Assembly: GCA_000310025.1 (NCBI GenBank)
Contig: FN648885.1
Location: 550,998 to 614,997, forward strand
Reading direction: 5' to 3'
Source: Ectocarpus siliculosus
Taxonomy: Eukaryota > Sar > Phaeophyceae > Ectocarpales > Ectocarpaceae
Length of the DNA stretch: 64,000 nucleotides
How positions within the stretch are numbered: position 1 is the first letter of the stretch; every line of letters starts with the position of its first letter. Positions 48,701-60,700 of this stretch are shown here, in pieces. A program made the translations under genes and the position numbers. Under the pieces are notes generated by a model. That model searched no databases. It was not told the DNA's origin and saw only the letters and a program-made list of their open reading frames with translations.

Positions 48701-51700
48701 GAGTTGACGGCCCTCATGGCGGGGTGCCGCGAGGCTGCCCAGAGGGACGGAGTGCTGGTAGACTCGGAGGATGAGCTCTTCCGACGGTTTACCACGAAGG
48801 TGCTCACACGCTGACTCGTGACTTGTCCCGCCACAGATGACCTACTAAGCAGTTGCACCTGCCAGGTTCTGTTGGGTGTGAGACCTGTGTTCGCTTTTTT
48901 TTATCATTCAGGCGGTTGGGTGGCATTATGTGCTGTCGGGCTGCGGAGCTTCGTTTTTTTTTTGAGGCGACTCGTTTGAATTTCTTACGACGATTTTCTT
49001 TAGTGCCCCCACCGTGTAGATAGCCTGAGGGGTTCGAATCGTCCACCGTAGCTCGCCTGCACCTGTGGCGTACAGGGGTGTTGATGTGATGTCGTCGCTT
49101 CCGTCCATTGCGTTCCTGTGAAGGTACAACGAGGGCTCCACGTGGTTTTCACGATGAATCCAGCGAGCGACGGCTTTGCGGGGCGCTGTGCAACCTCCCC
49201 GGCCCTGTTCAACAGATGCGTCGTCGATTGGTTCGGCACGTGGCCCACCAAGGCTCTGGCGCAGGTGAATTTGTTTCGGAGAGACTCGCATCCACCCTCG
49301 GTGTGGTTGATCGCTGGATTGGATTTGGTGGTTGGCGGCTTCTTTCTGCCTTCGTTCTTCGCCTTAATAGGATATGTAAGAATGTGAGGATTCTTGTAGG
49401 GGTAGTGCGCCCCTTTCTGCTCCCCTCGCTGAGGGGTTTCCGTGTTGGATAGGGCTTGTTTGTGACATCATGTTGGTCCCTCAATTCTTGCATCAAAGGT
49501 TGGGTACGAGTTCACGTCTCACGTGGACACAGGCACGTCCGAGTGGGACATCGACGAGGCGCACCCCCTAATGGAGGCCTTGGACGGGCTGTTGGCAGCG
49601 GGCGGAGAGATGCCCAGGCGTGCGCTCGTGGCTGCTCTCGTTGGCGTGCACGGGTGAGACAAGGCGAAAGTCCCTGTGGCATGGCAAAAGCTCCGCAGTT
49701 GTCGATGCCAAACTTGGCTCAAGAATCTGGTGTGCTCGATAAGGGTGGTCACGCTTTTTTCTGAGGCATTCCCGAGTGACAGGGCTCTTGGCCGCTGCTG
49801 CCTGGGATGCCACTCGTAATTCTATGTTTATGATGGAGTATTCGACATTTTTCTCGCAATGCTTACGGAGAAAAACGGGGTTGTACTCTTGTTTCGCGTG
49901 TGGAATTGAATATGCACGTTGCTTGAATACGGTCCCAATAGTTCCAGACCCGATGAATTAACAGTTGTAAATCACCCCACTGTTTGTTCCCTGTGCAAGC
50001 ATGCTGATGGCAGTATTCCACCCTTGTGTGATGTGATGTGCTGTGCTGTGCTGTGCTGTGCTGCGATTCCAGGAGCGTGAAGGAAGAGTCTGCGAACCCT
50101 CCTATGCACTCTTCGGCGGTGCGGCACTACGTCTCCCCCAGAGATTTCCTTGGTCTCATCCGTGCCTTCGTGTCCCTCGTCAATGAGAAACGGGCAGAGC
50201 TTGAGGACCAGCAGGTAACATCTTTGGAACATGTATAGGTGCTGTTGGATGAGATGGCCGTTGGGATAGACGACCGTACTCGGTTTTTGCTGGAACAGCT
50301 GCTGCTGCTCTTGCATTGCTCATGTAGCCCATGGGTAAGAATGTGGCGCGTGTGCCACCTGAAGCAGCTCGGATTCTGATACAAAACAGATTCTTGCGGA
50401 AAGTCGGGAAATTTGAATTTGCAGATACACACGCTGGCTCGTTTTTGATGGGGGACCGATCGTCATCGGCGTGTCACATATATCCACGGGTCATGCTCTG
50501 GCACGGTGACACATGAAATGCTCTGTACTTGGTGGCACATACATCGCCTTGCTTGCAGCTGCACATCAACCTGGGGCTGAACAAGCTGAGGGAGACGCAG
50601 GCCGGTGTGGAGGACATGCAAAAGGGGCTGGCTGAGAAGGAGAGGCGCCTCCGGTGAGATGTACTCTGCATGCATCCAGTTGCCGCGGTGCAGTATCCTG
50701 ACAACTACGGGGGAGCTTTGTCTGTTGTCACGAATGACAGTACCCGTGATAGTGGGTGGTGACTGTTTTCATCTCAAGACCACCCGCCTTCATCTTGGAC
50801 GCCGGCGCGCACCCAACGTTGTGTTTGCCAAGCAATCCTGAACTATTTTTTCCCCTTGTTTTTGCTGTATATGCCGGCCCACGCGTGGTGTTCGCCTACG
50901 TTGGTCGCACCGCATCGCTTGTACTCGTTCCATTTTGTTACCGTTACCGCCGCCGCCGTGTAACAATTCGCTGATACTTGAGTGCCATTTTTTTTCTCAG
51001 GGAGAAGGACGAGCTGGCTAACGCCAAGCTGCAGCAGATGGTGTCCGGACAAAACGAGGCTGAGAGGCGCAAGGGCGAAGCGGAGATCCTCAGCAAGGAC
51101 TTGCAGCAGCAGAACGACCGCATCGCGCAGAGGCGTCACCAGGTACGGGACTCAGCACCCTCCTCTATATCGAATATGCCTTGAATGGGTACAGCAGTCG
51201 TGTGCTGCGATTACCCGGCAAGTGGTTTCGATCCTTGGACCAAAGTAATTTCCGTGAGCTGTGTCGAGCGACTTGAACTATTTTTTCGCTTTTTCGTTTC
51301 TTCCTTTGGTTTGCTGCGAGGTTAGGCGGAGACGGAGCTCTCAGAGGCCGAGCCAGCCCTGCTATCTGCCCAGAGCAGTGTGCGTAGCATCAAGAAGCCA
51401 CAGCTGGACGAGATTCGCACGCTGACACGGTAGGTACTGCATCGCTTTTCGCGCAACACGAGCCGCGTGTTGAAGAGTCCGTAGCATGTCGGTGGAGCGT
51501 TTCGTTTGGAGATATATTATCGGAGTCTATCGATAACCTGCCCCAGCCACCCTAGTGGCAACAGTTCATGACTATTACTCGATGCCATCGAACTCCACAG
51601 CCCCGTCCGCGCTTGATTTTTACTCGTCTTCATTCTCAATGTATTGTCCTTGTCTGCGTCGATGTCTCTTTTACCAGTCCCCCACCTGCAGTGCAAACGG

Positions 51701-54700
51701 TTCTCACGGCCGTGGCCATCATGCTGGGACATCAGGAACCGACCTGGTCCGAAGTACGCCGGGTAAGCAAGGCCTGTTTGGTGGCGTTGTTTCGTTGCGT
51801 TTGGCTATGCAGCTGGCGAACGGAGCAGCGGACATCGACCTTAGTGCTGCGGGATGCCGCCGGTATCAATGTTGTCCCCATTGGCTCACTACAATGGACC
51901 TTGAAATTGCCATCCAGATGTGCTTGCCTTCTATTTGTCTGTTTGCCAACCCCCTTTTCCCGTGCCATAGCTATCGGTGCTTGTATTGAATTGCTGTACA
52001 CCTCGTTGCTCCGTGTCAGGGGCACCCAGTACGCCGTACCTTGAAGAACGTTTGCCTTGGATGCCCTTGCAGGTGATCAGCAAGGCAGATTTCATTGCCA
52101 CCGTGGTTAACTTCGACACGGACTCGTTGACGAACCCGGTGATCAAGACGGTGGAAGACGTCTTCAAGGCTGCCGGCGACCTCACCGCTGACTCCGTCAC
52201 CAGGGCCTCCAAGGCCTGCGGGCCGCTCTACAACGTGCGTTGCCCGCAACACCGATGGCGCTTGTTTCTTGACACCACAGAGGAGTAGGGTCACCGCGAC
52301 CGGTAGTTCACAGTAGCATATAGCCCGAACCGTATTTTTTTTGTAGTTTCACACAGGTACCTTTCGTACGCGACGAATGAAGGTGGGGGTATTGAGCTTT
52401 CGCGAAACATCGGTTGCAAGTTTCGTGAAATATTTTGATCAAATGTAGACGTGAAAATGTTTTGCCAGAGGCGCCATGTGTTTGCATGCCACCTTGAATC
52501 ACTTCGCTTCGCAATATGAAAGAGCAGACGCACTCGATTCATGTCCAACTTTTTGTTGCGCTTTGCCCGGTCTTCCCGCGTGTTTGCTTCCTCCAGTGGG
52601 TGAACTCTCAAATAAACTTCAGCCGCATCGCCATCATGGTGCAGCCTCTCAAGGACGAGATCGTGGCCCTACAGCTGGAGAGCGACAAGGCTACGCAGCA
52701 GATGAGCGTCATCGAGACCCAGATAGACGAGCTCCAGGAAAGCATCGCCAGGTATTACTGCTGCTGCCAGCATCAGTACCTCCACGAATGTAGAGGGCCT
52801 TCCAAGCTGCGTAATCAGTCGTCATTACTGTACCGGTGACCATCGCGGCGAGCTCTTCCGGATCTCTCGGGGTCGGCTGAGTGTGTCGTGGGACCCACGT
52901 CTGTTCACACGGCAACATGTGGCGCGATACGTAGAATCTCCAATCACACATGTTGCGTCAAAATACCCTCCGCCTTTCACGCCGAAAAAAACTTGGCGCG
53001 ATACTTACGATCCCCACTTCCGAAAAACACTTTTTATGTGTGAACAGACCTTCATTCCGAAACCAAAAACTGAGATCCAATGGACTTGCGTGTGTGTCTG
53101 GTGGTGTTTTATGACAGGTACAAGGAGGAGTACGCGGAGGCCATCAGGGAGATTGAGGCGGTCAAGTCTGAGATGGAAGCCGTCAAGCAGAAGGCGAGCA
53201 AAAGTAGTCCACCATTGTAGTACCGTGTGGTATGTCCCCGCTCGCAGTTGCCTTTCAACCTCGAGTGACTTCTCTGATAGCTGCTGCCGCTAGTGTACTG
53301 CTCGGGCGTTTCAGCGTTCTCGCACGTGGCCCATATCGGCACTGTTTGCCGTAAGACCTGGGCAAGACCCACGCCTGTTCCGTGTGGGGTGGTGGAGCAT
53401 GTAGTAGCTGCACAAACGGGTACACGACTCAATCCGAAATCCAAGTGCGAGGGCGCGTGAGTTCCATGATTCGCTTCATGGACGTCGTTTTTTTGGGCAG
53501 GTTCTTTTGGTCTGGCCTATTCTTGCCTTGTTGGCTGACATGTGTTGTGAATGCTTTGGCTCCTCTGTTGTGCTGCGCAGGTTACCCGGGCGGAAGCTCT
53601 CCTGAGGAACCTGGAGCAGGAGCGCGACCGCTGGAGCCTGTCGTCCGAGAGCTTCACCAAGCAGCTGGAGTCCCTCATCGGCGACGGTCTCCTCGCCGCG
53701 GCGTTCGTCACATACGTCGGAGTGTTTGACTACCGCACCAGAAAGGTTTGGCTTCATTTCAGCGCAATGACGTCGTCTCGACGCACGCCGCAGAGTGCGT
53801 ATTTAAGGGGGGCATATATTCTTCGTGTTTTTCCTTCTAGCATACCAGTACGTTCCTTCTCTTTTTGCTTTATTCAGCCAGGTAAATTGGCATGGAGCAA
53901 GACTTTCGAGACTGCGCACAACCCACGGGCAGGCGGAAAAATAATCCGCGGCGGATCGTCTATTATTTGAGGCATAGGACCGGACGACCTCTCGTGTTCT
54001 ACCGAAATGTGTCCGTATGTGACCATGATTGTGTTCAACGCCCGCCCGCCATTTTTGACGCAGTCTCTTCTTGCGGAGTGGCGTATGATCCTCACCGACA
54101 TCGGGGTACCTTTCCGCCAAGAGCTGTCGCTAAGGCAGTACCTCAGCACGGCCAAACAAAGGCTGGAGTGGCAGGTGAACTCTTGTTTTGATTTATTATA
54201 GCTATTCCAGAGCAAACGTTTAATATATAGCTAAACAGCCGCTACGGAGTGGGCCAGTCGCGTCTTTTGGGGGCTTGGCACTAATTACGTGTCTTTCAGA
54301 ATTCCGTCCAAAGATAGGAACGCTGAAGCTTACAAAAGTGCTTTGACCAGGGCTGGCATATCTCATTGATGGACATTTTGTACGGCCCAGCGTGTACACT
54401 ATGACGAAAGAACGGCTGACAGCAACGTGATGTCTGACGGTTCATTGTTTCTGGTCGAATGCGGTGCAGGGAATGGGACTGCCTGCGGACGACCTGTGTC
54501 TGGAGAACGCTGTGGTGCTGGAGAGGTTCAGCCACAGATTCCCTCTTGTGGTCGACCCCGCCGGTCAGGCCACCCGCTTCCTCCTGAACAAGTACAAGGT
54601 ACTGCATCATCTCATCATCTCTTTCGTCGATCGTCGAGTTCTTGCTTCTTTGACTGTGTGTGTCGATTCAGAAAAGACTCAAATACGTCCATTATCCAGC

Positions 54701-57700
54701 AGGTGTATCTCAACCCTCACTGAAAAGACCTCTAACGTTCCTTCGAAAGGAGATTTGTGTCACCGGTAGTGCTCCTCTTTGATGTTGTTAATCTTTTCCT
54801 AAACGGTTTTGATGAGGTTGAGATCTGCAGAAGTGGGGTAAAGCTCTCGTGTCCCTTCACTCACTCGTGTCGCGTCTCGGTATCGGCGGAGGAAGGCCTG
54901 TTTCCAATGCTCTCCGTGCTAATGACCCCATGCCGAACTGCGGTGTGTTAACAATTGCATGGTGTCAACTATGGTGTTGCAGGAGCGGAAGATTGCCACC
55001 ACCTCCTTCCTGGACGCGTCCTTCATGAAGACGCTTGCGAGCGCCATCCGTTTCGGCACTCCCTTGCTCGTCCAGGTACTGGTGCCTGCCTGTGGAATTC
55101 ACCTAACACCATGTTTTGCTTCATGAGCCTGAATTTTGGCTTGTGACGCTGGTTTTCAGTAGGAGACAGCAGTGTTATCGAGTTTAGTGTGTCACTGCTG
55201 CCTGTGGAACGGAAGATGGAGTAGGACCGGACGCGGTGTCCCTCCCGTCACCCCGTCGGTCGGTGCAATTACACACTGCGGAACCCCCCCCCCCTCTCGG
55301 TGCTGCCCATCATGGCACCCCCGTGGCTTGCCAGGACGTGGAGACAGTCGACCCGGTGCTCAACCCGCTCCTCAACCGCGAGCTGCAGCGGACCGGTGGC
55401 CGTACGCTCATCCGCCTGGGCGCCGAGGACATTGACTACAGCCCCGACTTCCTGCTGCTGCTGGTCACGAGGAACCCGGGGGCGCGGTTCGCGCCTGACC
55501 TGTGCTCCAGGGTGACGATTGTCAACTTCACCGTCACTCCTGCGAGCCTGCAGAGTCAGGTGTGTGTGTGTGTGTGTCTTGGGCTGCCCCAGGAGCGTGA
55601 TCGGAAGTCCCGCTGTTGTTCTCGCACGGAATATCGACAGTTTTAAGGCAGTGTCGGTGTGTAGAACCGCTTGCTACACGCGCGTGTGCGACATGCCATC
55701 CAAAACTTTTGTCGTTGTTATGGAATGTGCATATATTGCGCTTGCCGTCGAGTGTTGCTGCTGCTACCCTCGGGTACTGCATGCGACAGTCTACGTTTCT
55801 GCACGCAAAGTGCTGGACCTCGCTCGGTTCACTTTTTTGAGGTAACCACATCTTTGCGACACAACTCGGCGGATCTGGCGTGGTCCTCTTGCCTGCGCCC
55901 CTCGCGTCCCCGTGTTACTGCGGAGTTAGTCTGCGAAGCGCAGCCCGGCGAATCATTAGGTAACATCGTGTTGAAACGTTGACCTTGCAAACCGTTGCTG
56001 TGGCAGGCGCTCGGGTCCCTGTTGAGGTCGGAACGGCCCGACGTGGAGCAGCGGAGAACTCAGATGTTGCAGCTTCAGGGCGAGCAGAGCGTTAAGGTAT
56101 GCGTATGTACCGCGAAAATTTAGTCTCGTCCTCCCGCTTTTGTTGTAATCGCAAGATCTGCCAAGTGTGTCTGCATACCGCACTTTAGTTTTAGAAGCCC
56201 ATGTTGGCGTCCCTTGTTGGGGAGTTTCACACACCGATATTCATATCAGCACCCGGGCCGGGCACACGGTGTTGCTTTCGACGACACGCCGGCATTGCTC
56301 GCCCGCAGCAGAACCAACGCCTGTGCCGTGCCCGCACATGGCGCACAATGATGCGTCGCAGTAGAGTGCGGACGGCAGGCGCAAGGTGCTCCCCATCTAG
56401 TTGTGTCATTCTCTCATGTCTTCACCATCGTGGCCTTGTCTTGTGCTTTGCAGCTCCGTCAGCTGGAGGAGCGTCTTTTGGACACGATCAGCGCAGTGGA
56501 GGGTACGATCCTTGACGACGACACGGTAGTCAAGGCCCTCGAAGACCTCAAGGGCGAGGCGGGAGACGTTGCCAAGGAGGTGAGAAGAAGACAGAACGAC
56601 CAAAGTCCCCCTCTCTTCTCCTTTTGCGTTAGAACTTGCTCTACCGTTGTGTGATGGGAGGGCAGATAAGAGTCTCGTGACTTAGGGTGCTCGCCTGTTG
56701 ATGGTACGATCATATTTGTTCTTCCAAGTCTTGCCCCTTACACCGCTTTTCATGGCGGCAGAATGTTGCAAGAAAAGTGAAGGTTTTCAAATTTTCTTGC
56801 AACTTTCCTAATGTACGCTCAGTATGAGGTTGCGCAAAAAGTTTCGAAACTTTTTCTCGGCAGCAAACAGTTCCAATCTTGAGGAATAGTTCTGCATCTC
56901 TTGTCGCGACGACGGTGTCGAACAAAAGTTGCGCGGCGCAACTTCCGCCAATCCACGTCAAGCTGCTACTACCACACACGCAGACCCCCTCTCCAGCTTC
57001 GATTGTGTCAAGGCAGTGACCACCGACATGTCGACGAACACATAACGAGTGGCCTCATGAATGGTATCTGGAAGGAGGTGATGCCATGGGCTGTTGGGTA
57101 ATGCCACGGTTTGGGGCCGTGAGGTGCCGAATGCGCCGGGAAAAAAAAAAATTGTTCTGTGCACGACCGTCAACGGCCGCGAGCGGTTAGTTCAAGTTCG
57201 GTGTTTTTGACCGCCACGGGTTTGGTCATCCACCGATAACTTCCGAAGGAGGAAGCAACAGTAATAGCAAGGCCACTCGGCGGGAGGTAGCTCTCTGCTC
57301 CATCTTTCACGCCCAAGGTTTGGTGCCGTGGGGTATCGTGCGCGTCGGGAAAAACGTATTGATTGACCCAAATACCCACGTCAGAGAGCGGTTGGTTCAA
57401 GTTCGCAGGGAGTGTGTGCTCATGGTTTGGTTTTCCAGCGATAACTTTTCGAAGGAGGAGGCAACAGCAACAGCAATGCCCCCCCGAGGGAGCTAGCTCT
57501 ACCCAGCATCTTTCTGGTATCAGGTTAGATGCCTTGGGGTTTCGTGAGCGTGGAGAAAAAAGGTTACAAATACCCTCTCCCGCACGCTCTGGCCGTTTTT
57601 TTCGCGGTGCGATATGAAAGGCGTGTGGCTTCTTCTCGCCGTTACTAAAAAAGAAGCTCACGCTTCCGCATTCCGCCAGTCCCGTGCACAATACTTTCTT

Positions 57701-60700
57701 CGTCCCATAATGAGCGTGCACGGAAAGTGTTGAACTGTCAAAAGTTCCCGAGCAAAGTTGCAGAAAATGTTTCCAACTTTTTTTGCAACATTCTCCAGCC
57801 ATAAAAAGTGGTGTTACCGCCATCTAAAGAAAGTCGACTGATATATCTGTTCTGGCCATTTGGGGTCCATGGTTCCAATCGGGTGCTCGTGCTGCAGGTG
57901 GAGCACACCCGCGATGTGATGTCAGAGGTGGAGGCTGTCTCGAACCAGTACGAGGCCTTGGCCGTGTCGTGCAGCCAGCTGTACTTCGCACTCGAGACGC
58001 TGAGGGACGTTCACTTCCTTTATCACTTCTCGCTGAGGTTCTTCCAAGACATTCTGGCCCAGGTGCGTTTGAAGACGGTGTAATTTGGCAAGGTACATGA
58101 CGCATGCTTGTGGATTAGACATGTTGTGACGAAACCGTTTTGCGGGAAAAAATCACCACAGCGGGTTCAGGGTATTGCGGGGCCTCCTATGTTTGAGATG
58201 ATGCCAAGGAGATTTATTCCTTTCCCGACTGTCGCGTGAGAGCATGTTGCCATGGCTTGTAGACCAGCCCCGCAGCATAGTGATGGCGTTTTGTGTGGGC
58301 GTAACGTCGGAAGCCGTGGTGATGATGCACTTGGTCGGTTTTCGCGCCTGATGCTACAGGCTCCGCAGGCTATAATAGCCTTAAGTGTGGTTCAACTTTT
58401 CGTCGTCGTGTTGGTTGCGGATGTCTCCTCTCTTGCAGGTCCTTGCCAGCTCCAAGCAGAGTGCCAAAGCAATGGTGGCATCGTCCAGCGGGAACGTAGA
58501 CGCCACGGCCAGGCTCGCCATCCTCAAGGCCCGGCTTTTCCGTGCCGTATGCAAGAGGGTCTGCAAGGGCCTTCTCAACAAGGACCGCCTGCTCTTCGCT
58601 CTCAGGCTCGCCCAGGTGACCGCAAAAAGCATCAAAGTCGTTCAACTTGGTTCTAAATTCCCTTTGTCGTTCCATCCGTCAATATCCTACGTACGTGTAT
58701 CTTTTCGCGCCATATTGAAGTCATGGACCGTGCTACTCGATAAACTTTACCGTCCCCGCGAGAGAGGTCAGGTGACCGCGCTCACTGCCGTTGGCGTTGT
58801 TTCAACTATCCACCAATCGCTCACATATGCTACCACGTCTTGGTGTGTCCGTCCGTCCAGCTGTACGTTGAAGACGACGTCGAAAAGTCGCCGACACAGG
58901 GGGAGCTAGAGGCGCTGCTCAGGGCCGCTGGGGTTGGGGCTGGTGCTTCGACAACTCGCACAGGTAAGCATCAAGACGCACTGTTTTTTCGAGCATGGTG
59001 TACACATTCCTTGGTATTTCGCGTTTACATTCACGCTTGATGACTGTTTAGATTGCCAATGTATTACGTTAGATTGCCTATTCAAATAGCGGCTTTCCGT
59101 AGGTCATGGTCATTATAGCATGAGTTAGAGTTCGGTGTTGGGTTAGTGTTGGGGGGGCTCAGTATTGCCGGGTGCCCTGAGACGTACCGGTCAAATCGCG
59201 TTACCCAAACATCACACGCAGTTTGCTTCATCCGATCTGACAGTTCGGATGTGCCCTCAGCTATGGGTGTATTCGTTGGCTGGCACACATTGATATTGTT
59301 CCCTCAAGGCAATTTGTTTTCGTGACACAAAGCCCTCATTCAGTCATGACAGCTACCCGGCTTTTTGCCTGTATATTGCTTTTAGCTAGGTGCGCTGCAG
59401 CTTACCAGTTCAGGCGAGGAAATGCAGGCCTGATTGATTGTCTGTCTTGGGAATAAGCCGTGACCAATTGTATGCCTAATTGCGGAACCCCCTTTGCTCT
59501 TGTCTGGTGCACCAGGCGAGGTGCCATCGATCCCCGGACGCGAGCTCTCAGAGCGGCAGTCACGCGACATCGGGGCTCTCTCGTCCCTCCCATCGCTCAA
59601 GCCGCTTCCCGAACACCTCTCTGCCAACCCGGAAGAGTGGTACCGAGTGCTCGACGAAAACGACGCCGAGAAGTTCCTGCCGACGAGAGGCTGGACGGCC
59701 GAAGGGGTCTCCCGAGAGAGGCAGGCGTTCTTGGCACTCGCGGTTGTGCACGCGCTCCGACCGGACCGCACCATGGCGGCCGCAGAAGATCTGGTGGAGA
59801 GTGTGTTTTCGGCACCGGACGAGGGCGCGGAAGGCGGAGGAGACCAGGGGGAGACCGGCTTGCCGTGGAACGACGCGCTTGATTTGGAGGCGTCTGTGAG
59901 GGAGGGGCCTGGCCCTGAAGCCCCGGTGCTGCTTTGCTCGGAGGCGGGCCACGACGCCAGCTGGAAGGTGCCCTGTCTGTGGTTGATGTTTGCTCCGGGT
60001 AACGGCTTGGGTTTGGTCTGGTCTTACGTTGCGTCTACAAATATTGTGCAGCACTATTGTTGTCGAGGTGTCTTACTACATACCTCGGTGCGCTGCTTGT
60101 AGTCGAGACTTGGCATGGGACGATGCTTTTGGCTACGCGACTATGGGGGCGGTGCATCCTATCTGAACGCCGTATTTGCTCTGTCGTTGTACTGCTGCGC
60201 ACAGGTGGATGCGCTTTCGGGCTCCATGTCTCGGCCCATGCAGTCGGTGTCCATGGGGTCCTCGGAAGGGTTCGACATGGCCGAAAGGGCTTTACACCTG
60301 GCCTCCAAGCAAGGGTACGGGTATTAGGGCAGTAGGTGTCGGTGTTAATAGCAGGTGCTCGGTGTTGAAGGTTCATCTTTTGCATCCAGGCCGAAGGCGC
60401 CCTGCATGATGGACGAATTTGATGTGTCTATTGTGCACAGTTTTTCACATCCTTCGTTTACTCACAGACCGTGGTTTTTGCCGCCGCACCTGCATACTTG
60501 AGCGCGTGACAGTATATACATGCACATGCATACATTCTTTGAGTGCAGCCGTTATACGTTCTCATCTATTGGTTGCTCTGCCGCCACTGTGTGAACCAGG
60601 TCATGGGTGCTGCTGAGAAACACCCACTTGTGCCCGGAGTGGCTGGGAGGGTTGGAGAAGAAGCTCAGGGGTCTGGCCTTACACCCGTCCTTCAGACTCT

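Noticed and set aside
49028-49048. GGTTCGAATC, the consensus of a tRNA T-loop
   Set aside because: The flanking bases do not form the T stem or an acceptor stem, and no anticodon arm lies at the right distance. It sits in dynein intron 63.
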